Assembly: GCA_902779185.1 (NCBI GenBank)
Contig: CACZAM010000001.1
Coordinates: 1 to 64,000, forward strand
Direction of reading: 5' to 3'
Source: an uncultured Eubacteriales bacterium
GTDB lineage: Bacteria > Bacillota > Clostridia > Peptostreptococcales > Anaerovoracaceae
DNA length: 64,000 nucleotides
Position numbers and translations under genes: made by a program. The notes beneath the pieces were generated by a model, which saw only the letters and a program-made list of their open reading frames with translations, was not told the DNA's origin and searched no databases. Positions 54,350 to 62,591 of this stretch are shown here, piece by piece; within the stretch, counting starts at the first letter, position 1; every line of letters starts with the position of its first letter.

Positions 54350-55408
54350 ATGAATCTCAATGAAATACTGACAGCAGCGATACAGAAAGGCGCATCAGAC
54401 ATTTTCATCATTGCGGGCATCCCTGTGACTTTTAAGATCAAGGGGACACAGGACAGACATGGTGACACCATCATGAAACCTGATGCCATCAACACGGTGA
54501 TCGATGAGATCTATGAGACAGGCCGGCGCGCCAAAACAAATCTGGACATGAATAATGATGACGACTTTTCGTTCTCGATCAGGGATCTCGGAAGATTCAG
54601 AGTCAATGTGTTCAGACAGAGAGGCTCGCTCGCGGCTGTTATAAGAGTCATCAAGTTCGGAGTGCCTGATCCGGCGCTCCTGGGAATACCGGAGAACGTT
54701 CTCTCGCTTGCCGACAACAAGACAGGGCTTGTGCTCGTTACAGGAGCCGCAGGTTCGGGCAAGTCGACAACTCTTGCGTGCATGATAGACAGGATCAACA
54801 GGAGCCGCGAGGCACATATAATCACAATGGAAGATCCTCTCGAGTATCTGCACTCGCATAAAAAGAGTATAGTCAGCCAGCGCGAGATCTTTATAGATAC
54901 GCCGGGATATCTTGAATCACTCAGGTCTGCTCTCAGAGAGAGCCCGGATGTGATCCTTCTCGGAGAGATGAGAGACTTTGACACTATTTCATCTGCGATT
55001 ACCGCTGCTGAGACGGGAGTGCTGCTGTTCAGCACGCTGCATACATCAAGCGCGGCAAACACGATCAACAGGATAGTGGATGTTTTCCCTGCGAATCAGC
55101 AGGTCCAGGTAAGGGGACAACTGGCGCAGCTGATAAAGGGCGTTGTATGCCAGCAGCTCGTTACATCTGCTGACGGACATCTGATCCCGGTATTCGAGGT
55201 AATGAAATCGACTCCGGCGATCAACAACATGATCAGAGAAGGCAAGCTCCACCAGCTCGAGTCTGCTATGCAGGCCGCGACGGCTGACGGGATGGTCACA
55301 ATGGACTCAAGTCTTCTTGATCTGTACAACAAGGGACAGATCAGCAAAAATACACTTCTGTCTGCTTGCAACAACTATGAATTCATGGTGAAGAGGGTAG
55401 GAGCATAG
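54350..55408 (+). CDS. pilT: Type IV pilus retraction ATPase, PilT-like
   Basis: The protein has 352 residues of the GspE/PilT family. It has Walker A GAAGSGKSTT, Asp box TMEDPLEYLHSH, Walker B LLGEMRD, His box STLHTSSAANTINRIVDVFP, and the C-terminal AINNMIREGK matching the AIRNLIRE motif of PilT. It depolymerises pilus fibres in twitching. Start ATG 54350 follows AGAAAGGAAACA. It precedes a BTAD regulator by 11 bases. Confidence 0.9.
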   Translation: MNLNEILTAAIQKGASDIFIIAGIPVTFKIKGTQDRHGDTIMKPDAINTVIDEIYETGRRAKTNLDMNNDDDFSFSIRDLGRFRVNVFRQRGSLAAVIRVIKFGVPDPALLGIPENVLSLADNKTGLVLVTGAAGSGKSTTLACMIDRINRSREAHIITMEDPLEYLHSHKKSIVSQREIFIDTPGYLESLRSALRESPDVILLGEMRDFDTISSAITAAETGVLLFSTLHTSSAANTINRIVDVFPANQQVQVRGQLAQLIKGVVCQQLVTSADGHLIPVFEVMKSTPAINNMIREGKLHQLESAMQAATADGMVTMDSSLLDLYNKGQISKNTLLSACNNYEFMVKRVGA

Positions 55409-55419
55409 GAGGTTGTGCC

Positions 55420-56622
55420 ATGACCGGCAATGAAAACTATACGATCAACGTAAGGACGTTCGGAGGCTTTTCCATCAGGTATAAGGACGAAGAACTCTCC
55501 TTCGGAAATCAGAGCGAATCACAGATGGTACAGCTTCTGCAGCTGCTGCTCCACTACCGCAAGCAGGGCCTTTCGAGAGACCTTGCCAAAGCGGCATTGT
55601 TCGGGGACCGCGATGTTGATGATGTATCGCATTCGATAAGGAATATTATTTACAACCTGCGTAAAAAACTCAGGGCGCTTGGTCTTCCTGAGAGCCAGTA
55701 CGTTGTCAAGAAGGGCGGCGTTTATTTCTGGTGCGATGACATACAGGTCATAGAGGACTCAGCTGAGTTTGAGGAAGCTTTTGATAAGGCTATGGAGTGC
55801 GAAGACGTTGAGCAGAAGATCGAACTGCTAACGGATGCCTGCTATATGTATTCCGGAAGGTTCCTTGCAGGAAACGAGTCGAGCGTATGGAGCGCCCAGG
55901 AAGCTGAAAGATACAGGGAGATCTTTTCAGACTGCGTCACAGAGCTCACTGACATACTCAAAGAAGAGCATAAGTATAAACAGCTCCTCGAGGTGAGCAC
56001 ATATGCCAGCAAGGTGGATCCTTTCTCCGAATGGGAGATCCTGACACTGGAAGCGCTCGGGAGACTGGGAAAATTCGACAAGACTGAAAGCTTTTACAGG
56101 AAGACTGTCGATATGTACGTCAAGGAGTACGGCGGCCGCGCAAACAGTTATGTGAGAGAGTTTATCAACAGGATCGGCCTCAAGCTCGTTGTCGGACATG
56201 AAACTCTGGAAGAGATCCAGAAGAAGATAGGCAATCCTGAGGATTATGACCGCAAGGGATATTATTGCTCGCTTCCTGTGTTCCAGGAGATATACAGGAT
56301 GACCGAGCGTATGATGGAGAGATCAGGAGAAAAGATATTCCTGATGCTCTGTACGATACTTGACAGCAAGGGCAATCCGATGCGTGAAGGAAGCCGCCTT
56401 GAAGAGCTTTCCGAAAGACTGAGAAACACGATCATAGAGAGTGTAAGACACACAGACACTGTCACCAGATACGGAAAAGGCCAGTATCTGGTGCTGCTGA
56501 TAAACACTACTGAGGAGGACTGCTCAGTAGTATCCCAGCGTATCAGCTCGCGTTTCATACGCGAGGGACAGAGAACCAGCCTGAGTTATTCTGTCAGCAA
56601 TATTATTGTATCAAACCGGTGA
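55420..56622 (+). CDS. BTAD/SARP-like regulator with a degenerate GGDEF-like tail
   Basis: The protein has 400 residues. Residues 1-100 form a winged-helix output domain (FGGFSIRYKDEELSF, DVSHSIRNIIYNLRKKLRALG) and residues about 110-250 a bacterial transcriptional activation domain of TPR-like helices. Residues about 280-400 (YCSLPVFQEIYRMTERMM, LMLCTILDSKGNPM, RYGKGQYLVLLIN) look like a GGDEF-fold domain that has lost the GGDEF motif. It may sense a nucleotide and control this region. Downstream are a phosphotransfer protein and a kinase. Confidence 0.65.
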   Translation: MTGNENYTINVRTFGGFSIRYKDEELSFGNQSESQMVQLLQLLLHYRKQGLSRDLAKAALFGDRDVDDVSHSIRNIIYNLRKKLRALGLPESQYVVKKGGVYFWCDDIQVIEDSAEFEEAFDKAMECEDVEQKIELLTDACYMYSGRFLAGNESSVWSAQEAERYREIFSDCVTELTDILKEEHKYKQLLEVSTYASKVDPFSEWEILTLEALGRLGKFDKTESFYRKTVDMYVKEYGGRANSYVREFINRIGLKLVVGHETLEEIQKKIGNPEDYDRKGYYCSLPVFQEIYRMTERMMERSGEKIFLMLCTILDSKGNPMREGSRLEELSERLRNTIIESVRHTDTVTRYGKGQYLVLLINTTEEDCSVVSQRISSRFIREGQRTSLSYSVSNIIVSNR

Positions 56623-56651
56623 TCACAGGCAGATCAATATAAAGGAGAATC

Positions 56652-56993
56652 ATGATGCTTACAATAGACAATCTTAAATCCCTCGGCGCCAACACCGATG
56701 AAGGCCTTGCCAGATGCCTCGGCAAGGAAGACTTTTACCTGAGAATGGTCAGCATGGCTCTTGCTGATAACGGATTCGAAAAACTAAGGGAGGCAGTCAC
56801 CGGCGGAGACCTTAATGAAGGTTTTGAAAGAGCGCATGCTCTTAAAGGTGTATTGTCAAATGTTGCGCTTACTACGCTTGCTGATCCTATTGCTGAGATC
56901 ACGGAAGAGCTCCGGGCGCGTAACGAGATAGACTATTCAGGCCTGCTTGACAGGATCGACGAAGAACTTCAGAAATACAGAGCTCTTCTCTGA
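56652..56993 (+). CDS. Hpt phosphotransfer protein
   Basis: The protein has 113 residues. The Hpt core has ERAHALKGVLSNVALTTLADPIAEITEELR, with the phospho-accepting His in AHALKG. GGAGAATC precedes ATG 56652. It should shuttle phosphate between the hybrid kinase 40 bases downstream and other receivers. The small size fits a stand-alone module. Confidence 0.8.
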   Translation: MMLTIDNLKSLGANTDEGLARCLGKEDFYLRMVSMALADNGFEKLREAVTGGDLNEGFERAHALKGVLSNVALTTLADPIAEITEELRARNEIDYSGLLDRIDEELQKYRALL

Positions 56994-57032
56994 TGCGGAG
57001 AAGAGGGTTTCAGGCGATTGGGGTACTGGGCC

Positions 57033-59345
57033 ATGACATATTCGATCATAGGAATACTGGCAGCGATCATCCTTGTGATCACCAACAGGGATGTGCTGTG
57101 GAAAGCTGAAGGGGCAGCTCTTACATCTACACAGAAGAGCTACCGCAGCTTTTTGTACGGCGTTATGGCTTACTATATCACGGATATGCTGTGGGGCATT
57201 CTGGAGTCACATGATCTGACAGCTGTTCTTTATTTTGACACGGTAGTGCACTTTATAGCCATGGCTGCAGCGGTAATGCTGTGGACACGCTATGTGATCT
57301 CTTATCTTGAAGAGAAAAACCGCTTCGGAACTATTCTGTATTATGCCGGAGGAATGTTCCTCATATTCGAGATCCTTGTCGTAACAGTCAACCTCTTTCA
57401 CCCGGTAATGTTCTGGTTCGATGAGACAGGAGCGTATCAGGCCGGCGTGCTCCGGTATGTGACGCTTGCCATTCAGATAATCCTGTTCCTCATGACTTCA
57501 GCATACACAATGTATGTTACGAAAAGGACTGAGGGAAAGGTGAAGCGCAGACATTTTACGATAGGGCTGTTCGGGATCGCGATGACCCTGCTCATATGCG
57601 TTCAGGTGTTCTACCCGCTGCTTCCTTTCTATGCCATGGGTTATATGCTCGGAACATGCGTGCTGCACAGCTTCGTACTTGAAGATGAGAAAGAAGAGTA
57701 CCGCAGAGAGCTGGAGCGATCCATAGAACGTGAGCGCCTTCAGAAGGAAGAGCTTTCAGAGAGCAGGCATGCTCTTTCAGAAGCCCTTGCTGCTGCAGAG
57801 AATGCCAACAAGGCCAAGACAGCATTCCTCTCAAACATGAGCCATGAGATAAGAACGCCTATGAATGCTATTATCGGGCTCAATAACATAGCCATGAATG
57901 AGCCCGGTGTAAGCGGCAATGTAATGGAATACCTTGAAAAAATAGGCTCATCCGCTCAGCATCTGCTGGGGATAATCAACGATATCCTCGATATGAGCCG
58001 CATAGAATCCGGCCGCATGACAATAATCAAAGAGGAGTTTTCCTTTTCACGCAGTCTTGAGCAGGTCAATACCATTATCAGCGGCCAGTGCGAGGACAAG
58101 AACCTTACATATGACTGTACGATCAAGGGGAGTATCGATGACTATTACATAGGCGATGCCATGAAGCTCAAGCAGGTGCTGATCAATATACTGGGCAATG
58201 CGGTCAAGTTCACGCCTGAAGGAGGAAAGATCGACTTCACGATAGAGGAAGGCACAAAGTATGACAATAAGGCAGTCCTGAAGTTCACCATAAGCGATAA
58301 CGGCATCGGGATGAGTGAGGAGTATCTGCCGCATCTGTTTGATGCTTTCAGCCAGGAGGATTCTTCTTCCACCAGCTCATACGGCAGCACCGGTCTCGGG
58401 ATGCCTATAACCAAAAGCATAGTGGAACTGATGAACGGTACCATAGAGGTCGAAAGCGAAAAAGGAAAGGGTACAACATTTACTGTAACAGTTACTCTCG
58501 GCCAGTCTGACAGAGTCGGTGTGGAGACGGGAGATGGAGATATAAATCCGGGAGATTTGAGCGTGCTTGCCATCGATGACGACACAGTCGCGCTCGAACA
58601 CGCGGAGATAGTGCTCGGGCAGATAGGGATCAGCTGCGACACCGCTGAGTCAGGATGGGAAGGCATTGATAAAGTACGTATCAGACACGGACGCAGAGAA
58701 GATTATGATCTTATACTGATCGACTGGCGCATGCCTGATATGGACGGCATTGAAACTACCAGAAGGATAAGGGAAATAGTAGGCAGCGAAACGCCGATAA
58801 TCATACTTACTTCGTTCAACTGGGATGACATAGCAGATGAAGCCCGCGCGGCAGGCGTTGATACATTTGTGCCTAAGCCGCTGTTTGCGGGGAACGTCAT
58901 TGAGGAGTTCCGCGAAGCATTCCGCAGAAAGAACGCGGAGCTTGACAGCAGGACAACTGATCTTTCAGGCAAACGCGTGCTGCTGGCCGAAGATGTTGCC
59001 ATAAATGCGGAGATTATAATGATGGTGCTCTCCATGAAAGAGATAGATGCTGATCTTGCCGTAAACGGCAGGATAGCCGTAGACATGTTCGCAGAGCATG
59101 ACGCATGGTACTATGACGCGATACTCATGGATATGCGCATGCCTGAGATGGATGGACTGGAGGCGACCAGGAGCATCCGGTCAATGGACAGAGAAGACGC
59201 AAAAAAGATACCTGTTATAGCGCTTACGGCCAATGCGTTTGATGAGGATGTAGAACGCAGCATGCAGGCCGGGCTCAACGCGCATCTCAGCAAGCCTGTA
59301 GAGCCGGAAGTGCTGTTTGAGACACTTGAGAAACTGATCAATTAA
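57033..59345 (+). CDS. Membrane-bound hybrid histidine kinase with two receiver domains
   Basis: The start is ATG 57033; an in-frame TTG at 57018 is possible. The protein has 770 residues. Residues 1-215 hold six or seven membrane helices; residues 220-260 are coiled coil. The kinase core has the phospho-His in SNMSHEIRTPMNAIIG, N-box ILGNAVKFTPEGG, and G boxes SDNGIGMS and GLGMPI. Two receivers follow: REC1 with LAIDDD and IDWRMPDMDG, REC2 with LAEDVA and MDMRMPEMDG. It likely relays to the Hpt protein just upstream and the REC protein downstream. The signal is unknown. Confidence 0.85.
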   Translation: MTYSIIGILAAIILVITNRDVLWKAEGAALTSTQKSYRSFLYGVMAYYITDMLWGILESHDLTAVLYFDTVVHFIAMAAAVMLWTRYVISYLEEKNRFGTILYYAGGMFLIFEILVVTVNLFHPVMFWFDETGAYQAGVLRYVTLAIQIILFLMTSAYTMYVTKRTEGKVKRRHFTIGLFGIAMTLLICVQVFYPLLPFYAMGYMLGTCVLHSFVLEDEKEEYRRELERSIERERLQKEELSESRHALSEALAAAENANKAKTAFLSNMSHEIRTPMNAIIGLNNIAMNEPGVSGNVMEYLEKIGSSAQHLLGIINDILDMSRIESGRMTIIKEEFSFSRSLEQVNTIISGQCEDKNLTYDCTIKGSIDDYYIGDAMKLKQVLINILGNAVKFTPEGGKIDFTIEEGTKYDNKAVLKFTISDNGIGMSEEYLPHLFDAFSQEDSSSTSSYGSTGLGMPITKSIVELMNGTIEVESEKGKGTTFTVTVTLGQSDRVGVETGDGDINPGDLSVLAIDDDTVALEHAEIVLGQIGISCDTAESGWEGIDKVRIRHGRREDYDLILIDWRMPDMDGIETTRRIREIVGSETPIIILTSFNWDDIADEARAAGVDTFVPKPLFAGNVIEEFREAFRRKNAELDSRTTDLSGKRVLLAEDVAINAEIIMMVLSMKEIDADLAVNGRIAVDMFAEHDAWYYDAILMDMRMPEMDGLEATRSIRSMDREDAKKIPVIALTANAFDEDVERSMQAGLNAHLSKPVEPEVLFETLEKLIN

Positions 59346-59365
59346 CACGATAAAGGAGAAACGAG

Positions 59366-62300
59366 ATGCTGAAAAGCCATGAAGTATTCCATTCCGTCAA
59401 TGGCAAGAGACAGATACTGATAGCCGATGATGAGATGATCAACCGTGAGATACTCGGTGAGATGCTCAGGGATGACTATGAAGTCCTGCTTGCCGAGGAT
59501 GGGATCATCACAATGGAAATGATAAAGCAGTACAGAGAGACGCTCTCACTTGTATTGCTCGACATACTGATGCCGGGAATGTCAGGCCTTGATGTGCTGA
59601 AAGCGATGAAGGAAGACCAGCTCCTGTCTCATATTCCTGTGATCGTCATGACTGCGGAGAAAGACACGGAGGTAGAGTGCCTCAGGCTTGGCGCTGCAGA
59701 CTTTATCCCTAAACCGTATCCTGCTGTTGACGTAGTACATGCAAGAGTACTGCGTATCATCGAACTGTCTGAAGACAGAGAGATAATCCAGTCGACAGAA
59801 AGGGACCCGCTGACCGGCCTGTATAACAAGGAGTTCTTCTACCGCTATGCTGAGCAGTATGATCACTATCACAAAGACACGGAAATGGATGCCGTGATCA
59901 TCGACATCAACCATTTCCGCATGGTCAATGAGCGCTACGGCAGAAATTATGGAAATGAGGTACTGCGCCAGATCGGAGCGCAGCTGCTCGAAACAGTTGG
60001 TTCCGAAGGAGGTCTGGCGTGCAGGCAGGAGGCAGACACATTCCTTCTGTACTGTCCTCACCATGAAAACCATGGAGATTTTCTTGATGATGCATCAAAG
60101 CGGCTTGCTGAACAAGGCCTGTCAGACAACAGGATAAGGCTCCGCATGGGAATCTATGAACGCGCAGACAAGTCCATAGACATAGAAAGAAGATTTGACC
60201 GGGCCAAAATGGCAGCTGATTTCGCAAAGGGGTCATTTAACAAAACGATAGGCATGTATGATGACAGCCTTCATGAGAAGCAGCTTTATGCCGAGCAGCT
60301 GATAGAAGCTTTTCCTGTTGCCATCCGGGAAAAACAGTTTAAGGTGTACTACCAGCCTAAGTTCGATGTAAGACCAGCTACGCCGGTGCTGACAAGCGCG
60401 GAAGCTCTTGTAAGGTGGATCCACCCTGAGCTCGGCTTTATCAGCCCGGGCAGTTTCATACCGCTGTTTGAGGACAACGGCCTTATACAGCAGCTTGATC
60501 ATTATGTCTGGGAAGAGGCCGCGAGACAGATCAGTGAATGGAAGAACAGGCTCGGCTATTCAGTTCCGGTGTCGGTCAATGTATCGCGCATAGACATGAA
60601 CGATCCGAATATTGCGGATAAACTTATTCAGCTTACTGAAAAATACGGGCTCAGCGGAAGAGATATTCTGCTCGAAGTCACGGAATCAGCATATACTCAG
60701 GATTCGGACCAGATCATAGAGACTGCGCAGCGCCTGAGGTCTCTGGGCTTTCAGATAGAGATGGACGACTTCGGTACAGGTTATTCGTCACTTAACATGA
60801 TTTCTTCGCTCCCGATCGACGCGCTTAAACTCGACATGCAGTTTATACGCAACGCGTTCAAGGAAGACGGAAATACCCATATGCTTGAGGTAATAATCGG
60901 CATTTCGGACTATCTTTCAGTGCCGGTCATCGCGGAGGGAGTAGAGACAGAAGAACAGCTTCGCGCTCTCAAAAGCCTTGGCTGCGATATAGTTCAGGGT
61001 TACTTCTTCTCAAAGCCGGTTCCTGCGTCAGAGTTTGAACCGTTTATTCTTCAGAAAAAGGAAGCCGATAAAGCCTACAAAACAGCTTCGGCCCGGAATA
61101 AGGGTGAAGACCTCGACAGTGAGGAGACCCGCAGGATGAAGCTTGATCTGATGCGCAGAAACGATACATCATCAGAGGAGCAGCTGCAGGACAGTGCCGG
61201 ATTTGCGGAAAAAGGCATTTCACACGGAGCGATACAGCTCAAAACGGCCACGGTATTCTTCACGATAATGGCGCTGATAGCCGCTGCGGCTCTGCTCTTT
61301 GCGGATATCTCTGTTGCAAGGGGATATCAGAACATGGAGGCTGCGAGCGACAGATACATAGCTGCCCAGCTTGCCGCGTCGGACATGGAGTCGGGCTCTG
61401 ATTACCTGACTGACCGTGTGCGCTGCTTTGTAGTTACAGGAGAGATGCAGTATCTGGAAGACTTCATTGAAGAAGTGGAAGTGACCAGACGAAGGGACAA
61501 AGCCGTTGAGAGTCTTGGGGAGCTGCTGGGTGACGATGATAGCGGAGCCCTTGACAGTCTGAACACAGCCCTTCAGTTCTCAAATGAACTTGTGAAGAGT
61601 GAAAACAAGGCAATGAGGCTCATACTCGAAGCAGGGAAGTATGACATGAATACGGTGCCTGACGATATTGCAAATGTAAAGCTTACGCCGGAGGAGCAGA
61701 GTCTTGCCCCGGAACAGATGAAGGAAAGGGCGGAGACTCTCGTATTCGATAATAATTACATGCATTATAAGGACAGGATAAGAGAGAATGTAGGCCTCTG
61801 CACAAAGCTTCTCATACGCTCATCGAGCCAGGAGCTTGAAAAGGCCTCCGCAAAACTCTCGCTCCTTGTAAGGATACAGACATGGATGACAGTGCTGTTC
61901 CTTATGATAGTTCTCGCCATTGTTCTGCTCATCACAAGGCTGATACGCAGGCCGCTCACCAACATGGTAAGGCTGATGCAGAATCAGGAGATGATACCTC
62001 CGACCGGAGTGGAAGAATTAAGATTCGTAACAAGGACTTACAATCAGATACTTGAGGAAAACCGCTCAGCACGTGAAAAACTCAGTCACGAGGCGTCTCA
62101 TGATGCTCTTACGGGGCTGTTCAACCGCGGCGCTTACGACCTGATGATGGAAAGCGTCGATACACAGCATATGGCGCTTATTCTGATCGATGTGGATTAT
62201 TTCAAAACGGTCAATGATACATACGGGCATGCGGTCGGCGACCGCGTCCTTAAAAGGGTCGCGGATCTTCTCAAGACAAGCTTCAGATCTGTCGACGTAC

Positions 62301-62590
62301 TCTGTCGTATAGGCGGTGATGAGTTCGCTGTGATCATGACCCGAGCCAACAGCTCCATGAGCCAGCTCGTACTGAACAAAATGAACCGCGTCAATGATAT
62401 CCTGCAGCATCCGAAAGACGATCTGCCTCCGGTATCCCTGAGCGTCGGAATCGCGTTCTCTGACCGCGAGGATCCGCAGGGAGACATATTCAGCGATGCC
62501 GACAGCATACTGTATGATGTAAAGAAGGCAGGCCGCAAGGGATGCGCCGTATTCGGCTACGGAAAAGCTCCTGCGGAAGAAGAGGAGTAG
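59366..62590 (+). CDS. REC-GGDEF-EAL-membrane-GGDEF cyclic-di-GMP protein
   Basis: The protein has 1074 residues. REC (about 15-135) has LIADDE and LLDILMPGMSG. A first GGDEF-fold (about 145-300) is degenerate, with RQEAD in place of GGDEF. EAL (about 320-560) is intact: EALVRW, EVTESAY, DDFGTGYSSL and EGVETEE, so it can hydrolyse c-di-GMP. Two membrane helices (about 635-655 and 845-865) flank an extracytoplasmic helical domain. The C-terminal GGDEF (about 925-1065) is intact, with RIGGDEFAVIM, and can make c-di-GMP. Opposing activities on one chain are joined by a membrane sensor. ATG 59366 follows AGGAGAAACGAG. It is probably phosphorylated by the hybrid kinase upstream. Confidence 0.85.
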   Translation: MLKSHEVFHSVNGKRQILIADDEMINREILGEMLRDDYEVLLAEDGIITMEMIKQYRETLSLVLLDILMPGMSGLDVLKAMKEDQLLSHIPVIVMTAEKDTEVECLRLGAADFIPKPYPAVDVVHARVLRIIELSEDREIIQSTERDPLTGLYNKEFFYRYAEQYDHYHKDTEMDAVIIDINHFRMVNERYGRNYGNEVLRQIGAQLLETVGSEGGLACRQEADTFLLYCPHHENHGDFLDDASKRLAEQGLSDNRIRLRMGIYERADKSIDIERRFDRAKMAADFAKGSFNKTIGMYDDSLHEKQLYAEQLIEAFPVAIREKQFKVYYQPKFDVRPATPVLTSAEALVRWIHPELGFISPGSFIPLFEDNGLIQQLDHYVWEEAARQISEWKNRLGYSVPVSVNVSRIDMNDPNIADKLIQLTEKYGLSGRDILLEVTESAYTQDSDQIIETAQRLRSLGFQIEMDDFGTGYSSLNMISSLPIDALKLDMQFIRNAFKEDGNTHMLEVIIGISDYLSVPVIAEGVETEEQLRALKSLGCDIVQGYFFSKPVPASEFEPFILQKKEADKAYKTASARNKGEDLDSEETRRMKLDLMRRNDTSSEEQLQDSAGFAEKGISHGAIQLKTATVFFTIMALIAAAALLFADISVARGYQNMEAASDRYIAAQLAASDMESGSDYLTDRVRCFVVTGEMQYLEDFIEEVEVTRRRDKAVESLGELLGDDDSGALDSLNTALQFSNELVKSENKAMRLILEAGKYDMNTVPDDIANVKLTPEEQSLAPEQMKERAETLVFDNNYMHYKDRIRENVGLCTKLLIRSSSQELEKASAKLSLLVRIQTWMTVLFLMIVLAIVLLITRLIRRPLTNMVRLMQNQEMIPPTGVEELRFVTRTYNQILEENRSAREKLSHEASHDALTGLFNRGAYDLMMESVDTQHMALILIDVDYFKTVNDTYGHAVGDRVLKRVADLLKTSFRSVDVLCRIGGDEFAVIMTRANSSMSQLVLNKMNRVNDILQHPKDDLPPVSLSVGIAFSDREDPQGDIFSDADSILYDVKKAGRKGCAVFGYGKAPAEEEE

Positions 62591-62591
62591 A

